Origin: an uncultured Clostridia bacterium | Lineage (GTDB): Bacteria > Bacillota > Clostridia > TANB77 > CAG-508 | DNA: 64,000 nucleotides | Assembly (NCBI GenBank): GCA_948735595.1 | Contig: CAPXSA010000027.1 | Location: forward strand, 1-64,000 | Reading direction: 5' to 3' | Part shown: positions 17,300-25,755 of the stretch, piece after piece | Position numbering within the stretch: position 1 is the first letter of the stretch | Layout of the letters: each line of letters starts with the position of its first letter | The notes under the pieces: generated by a model | What the model was told of the DNA's origin: nothing | The model's input: the letters and a program-made list of their open reading frames with translations, nothing else | The model's database searches: none | Made by a program: the position numbers and the translations under genes

Positions 17300-18157
17300 T
17301 TATATAGCTACTGGTATTCTTCCTAAATTAATTTCTTTATTATAGTCATATCCTTCTACTATAAAGTCTTCTACTTTAAATTCATAAAAGTTTTTAGTAG
17401 GATTATTAATTTTTAATTTAGGACATACTTCCATAGGCTTTGCTTCTATTAATTGTTTTACTAATGGAATGTGTCTATCATAAATATGGCAATCTCCAAT
17501 ATTGTGAGTTAATGTTCCTACTCCTAATCCTGCACATTGTGCAAACATATGCTGAAGAGCTGCATATTGCATCGTATTCCAACCATTAGCTGTTAACATA
17601 TCTTGTGAACGTTGATTTAAAATCAAATGTAATTTTCCTTCTTTTACTAGCCATTGTGTTCCAAACGCACATGGTTCTAAATTCATATCTTTTAATTCTT
17701 CATGATTAAAAAGATTTGTCATCATTCTTCTACTAGATTGTTCATTATTTAATAGATAAAGAAGATAATCTACTTGGTCCATTTCCTTGATACCATCTTT
17801 CGTTCTAAAAGAATACTTTTTACCTAATTGATACCCATATGCTTTTCCTATGGTACCATTCTCATCTGCCCATTGATCCCAAATATGAGAATTTAATTCA
17901 TGAACATTATTTGATTTTTTTTGCCAAATCCATAAAATCTCATCTATGGCATTTATCACTGTCTTTGTATTATTTCTTAAAGTAATCATTGGAAATTCTT
18001 TTTCCACATCATATTTATTACTTACTCCTACAATAGAAATATAATTTGCATCTTCTCCATCTTGCCATTTTGTTCTAACATTTGTTCCTTCTGAAGAATA
18101 TCCATTTTCTAATATTTCTTTACAAGTATTGATAAAATTTTGGTCCGCTTGTGTCAT
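17300..18157 (-). CDS. thyA: Thymidylate synthase ThyA
   Basis: The 285-residue protein fits the folate-dependent ThyA family. The catalytic cysteine is in LEPCAFGTQW, followed by LILNQRSQDM and NTMQYAALQHMFAQ; THNIGDCHIYDRHI forms the nucleotide site. The region after RSQD (TANGWN) departs from the common LGxPFN motif, so this is a divergent subfamily. It makes dTMP and is paired with folA. Confidence 0.93.
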   Translation of the reverse strand: MTQADQNFINTCKEILENGYSSEGTNVRTKWQDGEDANYISIVGVSNKYDVEKEFPMITLRNNTKTVINAIDEILWIWQKKSNNVHELNSHIWDQWADENGTIGKAYGYQLGKKYSFRTKDGIKEMDQVDYLLYLLNNEQSSRRMMTNLFNHEELKDMNLEPCAFGTQWLVKEGKLHLILNQRSQDMLTANGWNTMQYAALQHMFAQCAGLGVGTLTHNIGDCHIYDRHIPLVKQLIEAKPMEVCPKLKINNPTKNFYEFKVEDFIVEGYDYNKEINLGRIPVAI

Positions 18158-18249
18158 ATTTATTTCCTCCTATTTTACTTTTTGTTTATTAGTCTATCAT
18201 TCTCTGAAACCTTTTTCAACCTCTTTTTTTAGTTATTTCTGTGTACCAT

Positions 18250-19143
18250 TTAATTTTCAATTGACAAATCAAAATTAGGTACATATTCTTCTTCATGCTC
18301 TCCTAATTCCTGCATATAGCCATTTTCCAATTTTAACGTATACAAATAATTTTCAATCTCTTGATATTCTTTTTTAGTTAGCTTTCGGTTAAGGCTTTCT
18401 TCTTCCTTTGCTTGATAGGTTGGAAAATATTGTACCATTACACTCACATAAGTTCCTTCTGGCATATTTTCTTTTATCCATTTTAAAATATGTTTGGTGT
18501 TTTGCAAATGATTTGGTAAAACTAAATGTCTAATTATGACCCCTTTTTGTATCATTCCATTTTCATTAAAAATTGGTCTTCCTACTTGTCTATCCATCTC
18601 TTGAATCGCCTCAGTTGCTATTTCAAAATACTTATCAACTTTAGAATATTTTTTGCTTAATTCATTGGAATAGTATTTTAAATCAGGTAAATAGATGTCT
18701 ATTAATCCTTCTAATTCTTTTAATGTTTCTATATTTTCATATCCATTGGTGTTATAGATAACCGGAATAGAAAGTCCTTCTTTCTTTGCTATAATCAGTG
18801 CTTCTTTTATTTGTTTGGCATACGCCGTTGGAGTTACTAAATTAATATTATGCACCCCTTTTGCTTGTTGCTTTAAAAATATGTGTGCTAACTCTCCTAT
18901 TGTAATCTCTCTTCCTTTTCCTTGCTGACTAATCTCATAGTTTTGACAATAAATACAGTTTAAATTGCAATGACTAAAAAACACCGTTCCTGAACCGTTT
19001 TCACCACTAATACACGGTTCTTCATAACGGTGGATAGAGGCTAATGCTATTTTTATTTTATCATTGCATTTACAATATCCTATTCCTTTGGTTCTATCTA
19101 TTCCGCAATTTCTTGGACATATGTTACATTTTTCTAAATTCAT
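18250..19143 (-). CDS. Radical SAM protein, PflX / activating-enzyme-like
   Basis: The 297-residue protein has the radical SAM CxxxCxxC site (Cys59, Cys63, Cys66 in FFSHCNLNCIYCQNY) and an N-terminal cysteine set (CNICPRNCGIDRTKGIGYCKC) that probably binds a further metal centre. It matches the PflX (COG1313) group related to pyruvate formate-lyase activase. The substrate is unknown; no glycyl-radical enzyme is adjacent. Confidence 0.85.
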   Translation of the reverse strand: MNLEKCNICPRNCGIDRTKGIGYCKCNDKIKIALASIHRYEEPCISGENGSGTVFFSHCNLNCIYCQNYEISQQGKGREITIGELAHIFLKQQAKGVHNINLVTPTAYAKQIKEALIIAKKEGLSIPVIYNTNGYENIETLKELEGLIDIYLPDLKYYSNELSKKYSKVDKYFEIATEAIQEMDRQVGRPIFNENGMIQKGVIIRHLVLPNHLQNTKHILKWIKENMPEGTYVSVMVQYFPTYQAKEEESLNRKLTKKEYQEIENYLYTLKLENGYMQELGEHEEEYVPNFDLSIEN

Positions 19144-19237
19144 TTTTTATTTAAGATACTAACCGTATCTGCTCCTTTATTTCAAGCATATTTTCTGCTT
19201 CATTTTATGCCATTTTTTTACCCTCGTCAACTACTAA

Positions 19238-19265
19238 TTGACATTTTTCATTTTTTTGATATAAT
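19238..19265 (+). promoter_or_regulatory. Promoter of thioesterase operon
   Basis: TTGACA (19238-19243), 16-bp spacer, TATAAT (19260-19265). The predicted leader is very short, with the ribosome binding site AAGGAAG at 19274-19280. Confidence 0.8.
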
Positions 19266-19288
19266 TCCATTTTAAGGAAGTGAAATGT

Positions 19289-19712
19289 ATGATATCAAAA
19301 AGTAAAGTGATTGTAAGATATGCAGAAACAGACCAAATGGGAATTGCACATCATAGTGTTTATCCAATTTGGTTTGAACTTGCTAGAACAGATTTAGCAA
19401 AACAAGCTGGATTCCCTTATTCTAAAATGGAGCAAGTAGGCGTTATGACACCATTAGTAGAACTTAGTTGTAAGTACAAAAAGCCTGTCCATTACGAAGA
19501 TGAATTAATTGTAACAGCTACTGTTAGCAAATTATCTGGGGTCAAAATAGAATTTTATTATGAAGTATTTTTAGAAAATGAGAATAAGCCAATTTGCATG
19601 CGGAACTACAACACATGCATTAGTCAGTAGTAAAGATTTTCACATTATTAATGTAAAAAAAGAATTTCCTGATATATATAGCGTTATGGAAAAGATGATG
19701 GGAGAAGAATAA
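19289..19712 (+). pseudogene. 4HBT acyl-CoA thioesterase (YbgC-like), frameshifted
   Basis: The ATG at 19289 sits 8 bases after AAGGAAG; the GTG at 19280 overlaps that site and is rejected. The protein has the hot-dog-fold active-site region ETDQMGIAHHSVYPIWFELAR of YbgC/FadM thioesterases. The frame breaks near 19593-19602; after a one-base shift the expected GTTTHALVSSKDF and the C-terminus continue to a TAA at 19712, one base before the next start. It would hydrolyse acyl-CoA or acyl-ACP. The break is not in a homopolymer, so a true mutation is possible. Confidence 0.8.
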
Positions 19713-19713
19713 A

Positions 19714-20454
19714 ATGAGTGTATTTGAAAAAAAATGTTATGTAGAAGTAAAAGATGTTGCCTCTCGTGGCTTTTTAACAAATGAGGGCTTTTTAAATTTA
19801 TTAGAAAATGCTGCTTGTAGTCATTCAGAAGTGGCAGGTTTTGGAATTAATCAAATGGAACAAACCCACCTTTCTTGGGTTTTATTACAATGGAAAGTTA
19901 AAATCTTGAAAAGAGTGTTGTATAACTCTCCTGTTCTTGTAAGAACTTGGGCAAGGTCTGCTAATAAATGTCTAACCTATCGTGATTTTGAAATGTATGA
20001 TGAGAATAACGAATTAATTGGTATTGCCTCTACCAAGTGGAGTTTAGTAGACACACAAACAGGAAGAATTACAAAAATTACTCCTGAAATTATTGGTCGC
20101 TATTCTCCTGAGGATAACAAAAATGTTTTTGAAGAAGTAGAAATTGCTAAGTTAAGAGAACCTGAAGCTATAGATACAATAAATCCTTGCTATACTTTTA
20201 CAGTTGCTAGAAGAGACATTGATATGAATCAGCATATGCATAACATTTATTATTTAGATTATGCAGTAGAAGCTCTACCTGAAGAAGTTTATCAAAATGA
20301 AAATCATAATGAATTTGAAATTATGTATAAAAATGGGGCTAAACTTGGAGAATCTGTAAATTGCTTCTATTTTAAAGAAGAGAATACCCACATTATTGTA
20401 ATGAAAAATGCACAAGATAACAGATTACATGCAATTATTCAATTAAAAAGCTAA
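19714..20454 (+). CDS. Acyl-ACP thioesterase (FatA/FatB family)
   Basis: The 246-residue protein has a double hot-dog fold. The N-terminal half contains HLSWVLLQWKVKILKRVLYNSPVLVRTWARS and the C-terminal half carries the catalytic DIDMNQHMHNIYYLDYAVEAL (Asn and His of the plant-type site). Such bacterial enzymes release fatty acids from acyl carrier protein. It begins one base after the upstream thioesterase, so the two are an operon. Confidence 0.9.
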   Translation: MSVFEKKCYVEVKDVASRGFLTNEGFLNLLENAACSHSEVAGFGINQMEQTHLSWVLLQWKVKILKRVLYNSPVLVRTWARSANKCLTYRDFEMYDENNELIGIASTKWSLVDTQTGRITKITPEIIGRYSPEDNKNVFEEVEIAKLREPEAIDTINPCYTFTVARRDIDMNQHMHNIYYLDYAVEALPEEVYQNENHNEFEIMYKNGAKLGESVNCFYFKEENTHIIVMKNAQDNRLHAIIQLKS

Positions 20455-20456
20455 GG

Positions 20457-20484
20457 GTTGGAAAACAGAACCGTCCCCTTTTCC
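20457..20484. repeat. Short GTCCCC-containing hairpin
   Basis: GGAAAA (20460-20465) pairs with TTTTCC (20479-20484) around a loop containing AGAACCGTCCCC. The GTCCCC block and the position two bases after a stop codon recall the REP-like palindromes elsewhere in the window, but the arms differ. Confidence 0.4.
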
Positions 20485-20502
20485 AAAAGGAGAAAATAAT
20501 TT

Positions 20503-21270
20503 ATGTTAGAAAAAATAGAATATATCTTTCCTAATAATAAGATAAATACTCAATTGTTTGATTTATTTGCTACCTTATTTGAGATCATTCCCTATGCAAC
20601 AATTGATACTAAAGAAATAAACTTAATTTCTTCTTCATTAATGCCTAAAACAGTGTTTAGGATGGATGATACTACTACTGTTCTACAATTGGATATTGGA
20701 AATTCAAAATATCTAAATTTATTAAACAAAAATAGCACCTATAGTGAGGATGAAACAATCACAAAATTACCTATTCAAGATGTTAAAAAAAGATTGAAAG
20801 GACATATAAAAAGAGTTGACCATACAGGAATTAATCTTCCTAGTAGTTTGTATAGCAAAAAAGATTGGAATACTTTATTAAAATATCTTGCTTCTATTAG
20901 TAATTTATATAATTATCCGACAGGGGAACCCTGGCCTTTTTTAATACCCTCTACAACAGATGAAAATTTAAATGAAATTAATAATTTTACAATACTAAGA
21001 GAACCTCGATTTGAAATAGTTTATGATGACTATACTAATATAGTAACCATTCAAATTGATATTGAAACAGATTTGTCAAAATCTGAAGTAGAAACACTTT
21101 TTCCTAAAGGTCAAGGAACTTACTTTAATTCTTTAGAAAATATTTTTAAAACTGTTTATCTAGATTACACCAATTATATAAATATAAGACTTGATATTAG
21201 ATTTGCATGTTCACATAGTGATTTTGAGAGTGGAGAATGGTTTGTTTCTCAAGGAAAAAGAATAAAATAA
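20503..21270 (+). CDS. Hypothetical protein
   Basis: The 255-residue product starts after AAAAGGAG with good spacing. It is soluble, has no signal peptide or membrane helix, and shows no motif I know; an internal stretch is YNYPTGEPWPFLIPST. It follows the thioesterases on the same strand by 48 bp, but a hairpin intervenes. Function unknown. Confidence 0.6.
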   Translation: MLEKIEYIFPNNKINTQLFDLFATLFEIIPYATIDTKEINLISSSLMPKTVFRMDDTTTVLQLDIGNSKYLNLLNKNSTYSEDETITKLPIQDVKKRLKGHIKRVDHTGINLPSSLYSKKDWNTLLKYLASISNLYNYPTGEPWPFLIPSTTDENLNEINNFTILREPRFEIVYDDYTNIVTIQIDIETDLSKSEVETLFPKGQGTYFNSLENIFKTVYLDYTNYINIRLDIRFACSHSDFESGEWFVSQGKRIK

Positions 21271-21306
21271 TATACCAACCAATAATTATAATATCCTAAA
21301 TTTCAA

Positions 21307-21344
21307 ACAGACTGTTAATAAACTTTAATTTATTAACAGTCTGT
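21307..21344. terminator. Perfect 16-bp hairpin between convergent genes
   Basis: ACAGACTGTTAATAAA (21307-21322) is an exact inverted repeat of TTTATTAACAGTCTGT (21329-21344) with a 6-base loop. It likely terminates both the 20503 gene and the sortase gene. Confidence 0.75.
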
Positions 21345-21368
21345 GAAGATTCTAATCTTAGAATTTTT

Positions 21369-21947
21369 TTAAACTTCTCTTGCTTTAATAATTAATCTTT
21401 CGTTAGAATAATTACAACAAGTAATTAAAGTTACTTCTCTTTTTCCATTTGTTTTTTGTGACAAGCCGTACGTTTGATTTGGCTTTACTTTATATTTGTC
21501 ATAAATCTTATATTTTATAGTTCCATTCTCATTGTCTGTTAAAGTAAGAACATCTCCATTTTTTAAAGTATATAAATATCCAAACATATTCTTTGTGATA
21601 TAGTTATGACCTGTAATACAGAAGTTTCCTACTTCATTTGGATTTGGTCCAAAAAATTTCGTCACACAAATTTCCATTGCATTTTTAGTATAATCTTCTA
21701 AAACACAAGTATCTATCTTTAGTTTTTCTATTTGTAAATTGGCTGTTACTTTGTGTCCTTTATACTGCGTTGCAACTACTTTCGTTTTATTTTTCACCTT
21801 TTCTTTTTCTTCTGTTGGTGTTTCTTCTTGTATATTTTTTGGTTCTTCCCCTGTCTTTATTTGTGCTTCTCCTGAAATTCCTTTTAGCATAAAAAGTAAA
21901 ATCAGAAAAAGAATGATGAGTATTAACCATCTTAATACTTTGTTCAT
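21369..21947 (-). CDS. Sortase (class D-like)
   Basis: The 192-residue membrane-anchored transpeptidase has an N-terminal hydrophobic helix (about residues 5-21), a linker rich in Glu/Lys/Thr, and a sortase fold with the catalytic triad visible: His114 in ITGHNY, Cys177 in TLITCCNY and Arg184 in SNERLIIKAR. It would cleave a sorting motif and join the protein to the cell envelope. The gene directly follows the likely substrate gene by 18 bp. The subclass assignment is tentative. Confidence 0.88.
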   Translation of the reverse strand: MNKVLRWLILIILFLILLFMLKGISGEAQIKTGEEPKNIQEETPTEEKEKVKNKTKVVATQYKGHKVTANLQIEKLKIDTCVLEDYTKNAMEICVTKFFGPNPNEVGNFCITGHNYITKNMFGYLYTLKNGDVLTLTDNENGTIKYKIYDKYKVKPNQTYGLSQKTNGKREVTLITCCNYSNERLIIKAREV

Positions 21948-21965
21948 TTGTACTTTTACCTTAAT

Positions 21966-22991
21966 TTATAATTTATAACGTTTTGCTTCTTTTTGGCTTC
22001 TTAAAACAAAATATAATACTAATAGTGCAAAGACTGCTAATAAAATATATACATATTGAGTTGTACCTGTTTGTGGATAAGTGGTTGGTAATTTCTCATC
22101 TGTACTTGGCTTTGTAGTAGTTGTTGGCTTTTCTGCTGTCTTTTCTCCTACTGTAATATCAAAACTCTTATCTGCTATAACTGCATCTGAATTTTCTCTA
22201 TCAATTAATTTGATATGAACTGTATATTTCCCATCTGTATTGAATTCACCTTTTAATAGTAATTCTTGTTTAACATCTTTTCCACCAATGGCATATCCAT
22301 CAGCTTCTCCCCATCCGCTTTGAAGTATATCAATTTCTGTTCCTGCATTATCTGTGGCAAGTAATTTTGCTGTTGCGTCATCTTTTGGTTTTGCAGTTAC
22401 TTCTGCAATTAATCTAACATGATCATAATTTTTTCCCATAGTAGAAGCTGTTGTTAACTTCATATCTTTTGCTTCGTTCTTTTTTATAGTTCCTGTGTAA
22501 TCTAGGCTTAAAGAATAGTTTACATAGTTTGGTTCTACTAATACATCTTTAATAATTGGTGTGGTAATATCGTCATAAGTTTCTGAAGCATCAGGATTTG
22601 ACATTCCTGTTAGTGTAACAGAAAAATCAGTTGGATTGCTAGCAGTTAATCCTGTTTTTGCTTTAAAAGTAATCACTGCATTTGTTCTTGGGTTAGTTCC
22701 TCCTGTTGTATCATGATAAGTAAGAATTACTTTATCTCCTGTGTCATTATCTGTTCCACCTTCTGAACGTACATATTCAAAGACAGCATCATCATAAGCA
22801 GCATGAATAGTATATGCTCCTAGGTCTTTTCCAAAGCTAACTGTCAAATTCACTTCTTCTCCCGGTGCTATTTTTGCTTTACTTACTTCTGCTTTTACAT
22901 TGTCAAGAGTTGCAGCTGAAGTAACGCTTGAAACAGAAATAATTGTAAAAAATAAGATTAAAATTGTAAAAATAGAAAATAATTTTTTCAT
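21966..22991 (-). CDS. Cohesin-like surface protein with YPQTG sorting signal
   Basis: The 341-residue protein has a signal peptide (about 1-27), a cohesin-type domain (about 30-150, beginning VKAEVSKAKIAPGEEVNLTVSF), a second beta-sandwich region and a Thr-rich linker. The C-terminus is a classic wall-sorting signal: YPQTG at 305-309, a hydrophobic helix, and a Lys/Arg tail. The adjacent sortase is the obvious enzyme. No dockerin is visible in the window, so a cellulosome-like role is not shown. Confidence 0.8.
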   Translation of the reverse strand: MKKLFSIFTILILFFTIISVSSVTSAATLDNVKAEVSKAKIAPGEEVNLTVSFGKDLGAYTIHAAYDDAVFEYVRSEGGTDNDTGDKVILTYHDTTGGTNPRTNAVITFKAKTGLTASNPTDFSVTLTGMSNPDASETYDDITTPIIKDVLVEPNYVNYSLSLDYTGTIKKNEAKDMKLTTASTMGKNYDHVRLIAEVTAKPKDDATAKLLATDNAGTEIDILQSGWGEADGYAIGGKDVKQELLLKGEFNTDGKYTVHIKLIDRENSDAVIADKSFDITVGEKTAEKPTTTTKPSTDEKLPTTYPQTGTTQYVYILLAVFALLVLYFVLRSQKEAKRYKL

Positions 22992-23125
22992 ATTTTAACT
23001 CCTTTCCAAATTTAATTTTTTAAAAATAGTCTAATCGTTCTATTTTCACTATTTATTATGTCTTATTTTTTTATTTTTATTTTTCCAATTTTTTAAATTT
23101 TTTTAATCTTTGTATTGACAGAAAG

Positions 23126-23157
23126 AAGCTTCTAGCACGTCAAAATGCTAGAAGCTT
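23126..23157. terminator. Hairpin terminator
   Basis: AAGCTTCTAGCA (23126-23137) pairs perfectly with TGCTAGAAGCTT (23146-23157) and is followed by TTTT on the plus strand and a weaker T tract on the minus strand. It lies just after the GNAT gene. Confidence 0.7.
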
Positions 23158-23162
23158 TTTTC

Positions 23163-23591
23163 TTACTTTTTCTCAAAAATCATTGTTATTCCATCTTTGT
23201 CACGTATTTTTCTTTTGCACACAAAGTCTAACTTTTTAGCTACTTTTCTCGAAGCTGTATTTTTAGACTCTATTGACAGAAAAAAGTCTATATCTGTCTT
23301 GACTACTTCCATTACTCTAGCCACTGCTTCTGTTGCATACCCTCTTTTTCTAAACGGCTCATATACTTTATACCAAATCTCACCATCATAAACGAGAATC
23401 ACATTGCCAATTTCTTGTTTCGTCTCTTTTAATAACATAGCATATTTCGTTGAAATATTATCTGGTGTTTTTCTTCTTTGTAATATTAACCGTTCTGTAG
23501 GAATACTTTCTGGGCACGCTTTTTGGATTTTATTCATTTCTTTGAAAAAATCTTGTAATTCCTCCAAGTCAATTTCTATTTTATAATCCAT
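23163..23591 (-). CDS. GNAT-family N-acetyltransferase
   Basis: The 142-residue protein resembles RimJ/RimL-type acetyltransferases. It has RLILQRRKTPD near the N-terminus, the acetyl-CoA loop PFRKRGYATEAVARVMEV, and SIESKNTASRKVAKKLDF. The substrate is unknown. It is a single gene between the sortase pair and an orphan gene. Confidence 0.8.
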   Translation of the reverse strand: MDYKIEIDLEELQDFFKEMNKIQKACPESIPTERLILQRRKTPDNISTKYAMLLKETKQEIGNVILVYDGEIWYKVYEPFRKRGYATEAVARVMEVVKTDIDFFLSIESKNTASRKVAKKLDFVCKRKIRDKDGITMIFEKK

Positions 23592-23778
23592 TATTCTGCC
23601 TCCATTTATATGGTTAGATTAGAAGTATAGTAAATTCTACATATTAGTAGACCTTTTTCTATTATAACACTATTTTATGTAAAATGCTAGTTTTTTATAA
23701 ATTCTCCCTTTTTCGCATATGTTTTTATCTTTCTTGAAAAAATATTAAATTCTCAATTACGAAATATCGCCTAATAGC

Positions 23779-23822
23779 AAAAAGAAAAGGAGTCGAATAT
23801 TATTCTTCTCCCCTTCTTTTTT
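23779..23822 (-). terminator. Terminator of orphan gene
   Basis: On the minus strand GAAGGGGAG pairs with CTCCTTTTC (with G-U pairs) and is followed by TTTTT. Confidence 0.55.
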
Positions 23823-23824
23823 GG

Positions 23825-24046
23825 TTAGGCCTTTTGCATATCCAAAACACTGTCTCCAATTCTCTTGGTCAAAACTTCCTCCCCAATGGAGAACTTTTCG
23901 AACCGCTCGTCAAACCCCAAAATGCTTGTCGCATAGCGCTTACCGCTTTCAAAGAGCACGGTGATCTTCGTCTTGATATGCCCGTCACTTATTCGGCATG
24001 TTTCCACGCCAATTCTTTTGATGACTTCTTTTTGTTGCCTTGCCAT
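23825..24046 (-). CDS. Orphan small protein, GC-richer than neighbours
   Basis: The ATG at 24046 (MARQQKEVIKRIG) is chosen because GGGAGGA lies about 10 bases upstream; an ATG at 24073 precedes that site and is unlikely. The product is 73 residues, basic at the start, predicted beta-rich (TKITVLFESGKRYATSILG), without signal peptide. It has its own promoter inside the 3' end of cotJC and its own terminator. Codon and base composition stand out from the AT-rich surroundings. Function unknown. Confidence 0.6.
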   Translation of the reverse strand: MARQQKEVIKRIGVETCRISDGHIKTKITVLFESGKRYATSILGFDERFEKFSIGEEVLTKRIGDSVLDMQKA

Positions 24047-24129
24047 TCTCTTTTTTCCTCCCGAAATATTCATTTCGCTCTACAGTTTTCTCACAGATGC
24101 CTTGGAGTAACTAATAAAGAGCTATTTCT

Positions 24130-24158
24130 ATTATACCACATTTTTTTATCTTCCACAA
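24130..24158 (-). promoter_or_regulatory. Promoter within cotJC 3' end
   Basis: On the minus strand TTGTGG (24153-24158) is followed after 17 bp by a perfect TATAAT (24130-24135). The -35 lies in the last codons of cotJC. Confidence 0.6.
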
Positions 24159-24796
24159 CCACAGTCATTGTTTGACATGTTATTTTGCATCATGTTGTTG
24201 TTCATATAATTATTATCATTCATGAAAAATCTTTTTTCTGCAAGCTTATCTTGAACGCCTCTTAAGGCTTCTCCAAATCTTTGGAAGTGTACTACTTCTC
24301 TTTCTCTTAAGAAACGAAGTGGATCTACAACATCTGGATCATCTGCACATAAATCGATTAATTTTTCATAAGTTGCTCTGGCTTTTTGTTCAGCAGCCAA
24401 GTCTTCTTGTAAATCTGCAATTGGGTCACCTTTTACTGCTAATACAGATGCACTAAATGGCCATCCAGCAGCAGCTTGTGGATATACTCCAACACCATGG
24501 TCTGTGTAATAAGCGCCTAAGCCTGCTTCTTTCATTTCTTCTGCGCTTAATCCATCTGTTAATTGGTGTACAATACTTCCCACAATTTCTAAATGGGCTA
24601 ATTCTTCTGTACCTATATCATTAAGAATTGCCTTAGATACTTGATCTGGCATACCAAATCTTTGACTTAGGTAACGAAGTGAAGCTGCTAATTCTCCATC
24701 AGGTCCTCCATACTGAGAAATAATGAATTTTGCCAATTTTGCATTAGGGCATTTTATTTTTACAGGGTATTCTAATACTTTATTATAAGTCCACAT
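24146..24796 (-). CDS. cotJC: Spore coat protein CotJC (Mn-catalase family)
   Basis: The 216-residue protein is a manganese-catalase-like four-helix protein: probable metal ligands include Glu35 and the TEELAHLE motif at 63-70, with REREVVHF later. It adds an Asn/Met-rich tail (NNNYMNNNMMQNNMSNN type) ending DCGCGR. CotJC sits in the spore coat with CotJA and CotJB. It is last of three overlapping or abutting genes. Confidence 0.93.
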   Translation of the reverse strand: MWTYNKVLEYPVKIKCPNAKLAKFIISQYGGPDGELAASLRYLSQRFGMPDQVSKAILNDIGTEELAHLEIVGSIVHQLTDGLSAEEMKEAGLGAYYTDHGVGVYPQAAAGWPFSASVLAVKGDPIADLQEDLAAEQKARATYEKLIDLCADDPDVVDPLRFLREREVVHFQRFGEALRGVQDKLAEKRFFMNDNNYMNNNMMQNNMSNNDCGCGR

Positions 24797-24797
24797 A

Positions 24798-25247
24798 CTA
24801 GTCTCTTCCTCCTTCCCATGGCCAAGGTTGTTCTAGCCATCTCCATTTTTTACATGGATAATAAATGCTTAAAGGTCCATATACTCTTTGGTATTGATCT
24901 TTTAATTCTTTTAATTGTTTCGTATATTCTCTGTGTAAGCAAAGTGCTTTTTGGTCATCATGATGTGTGTCTAAATATAGACCTAACTCAATAACCGCAA
25001 AATTTAAGCATTTGATTTGACCTATCATTTCTTCTCTTACTCGTTTTCTTTCATCACAACATTGTTCTGGTGTCATTTGACAACCACATCCGTCATTTTG
25101 AACCATGTTTGCAGTGTTATAACCAAAAGCTGCATTAATTCCTTGAGGTATATAGTCACAATTGCAGTTTTCTAAGTTATTTCCCATACATTCACAATTT
25201 GTTTGATTGTCTTGCATACAACCACAATTTCTATCTTCTAACAACAT
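24798..25247 (-). CDS. cotJB: Spore coat protein CotJB with Cys-rich N-terminal extension
   Basis: The C-terminal 80 or so residues match CotJB (IGQIKCLNFAVIELGLYLDTH, YGPLSIYYP, WLEQPWPWEGG). The first 65 residues are an extra Cys/Asn-rich segment (CGCMQDNQTNCECM, CNCDY, CGCQM), so the protein is 149 residues rather than about 85-90. It overlaps cotJA by 10 bp and precedes cotJC by one base. Confidence 0.9.
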   Translation of the reverse strand: MLLEDRNCGCMQDNQTNCECMGNNLENCNCDYIPQGINAAFGYNTANMVQNDGCGCQMTPEQCCDERKRVREEMIGQIKCLNFAVIELGLYLDTHHDDQKALCLHREYTKQLKELKDQYQRVYGPLSIYYPCKKWRWLEQPWPWEGGRD

Positions 25248-25660
25248 TTATTACACCCCTCTCCAATTTCATTTGCTTGTTTTAAATACTCGATTTCTGC
25301 CATACTTTGACCTGGCATATATGGACTTACTAATTCTGGGAAAATTGTTCCCATTTTTAATCCACAGCAAGGTGTAAAAGTTTTATCCATTTCTTGAATT
25401 GGCACATAGCTTTGTGCTAACATTGGATTTTCTGGAAATGGGCTTGCTACTTCATCAAATCCGCAACCACAATTATCTGTCATATCGCTTTGTCCACAAT
25501 GACATCCACAGTTGCAACCACAATTACAACCACAACCAACAGCTGCGCTTGGCATAAAGTCAGCATATTCGGCTGTTGTTCCAACATTATTACAAATGTT
25601 TTCGATTACTTGTGGATTGTAGTTGTTTTGGCAACAACATCTTCTATAACGATTAAACAT
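25238..25660 (-). CDS. cotJA: CotJA-like spore coat protein with Cys clusters
   Basis: The C-terminal part contains the CotJA core (LAQSYVPIQEMDKTFTP, GTIFPELVSPYMPGQS). The N-terminal half has a dense run of Cys-Gly/Asn repeats around 43-70 (GCNCGCNCGCHCG) and CCC near the start, and the end is CNKCC. This suggests disulfide or metal cross-linking in the coat. First gene of the cotJ operon; the start follows AAGGAGGAAAAG. Confidence 0.85.
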   Translation of the reverse strand: MFNRYRRCCCQNNYNPQVIENICNNVGTTAEYADFMPSAAVGCGCNCGCNCGCHCGQSDMTDNCGCGFDEVASPFPENPMLAQSYVPIQEMDKTFTPCCGLKMGTIFPELVSPYMPGQSMAEIEYLKQANEIGEGCNKCC

Positions 25661-25733
25661 CTTTCTTTTCCTCCTTATTTTTCGTTTATACTACATTTTA
25701 TGACAAAATGAGGAAAAATGTGCAAAAAAGAAG

Positions 25734-25755
25734 AGTGCTATACTTTTAGCACTCC
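25734..25755 (-). terminator. Hairpin overlapping the pyk stop codon
   Basis: GAGTGCTA pairs with TAGCACTC across a 6-base loop; on the minus strand it is followed by TTCTTTTTT. Confidence 0.7.

Noticed and set aside
25490..25711. Plus-strand frame over cotJA
   Set aside because: Thr/Val repeats arise from the reverse of the Cys-Gly codons; cotJA on the minus strand is clearly real.
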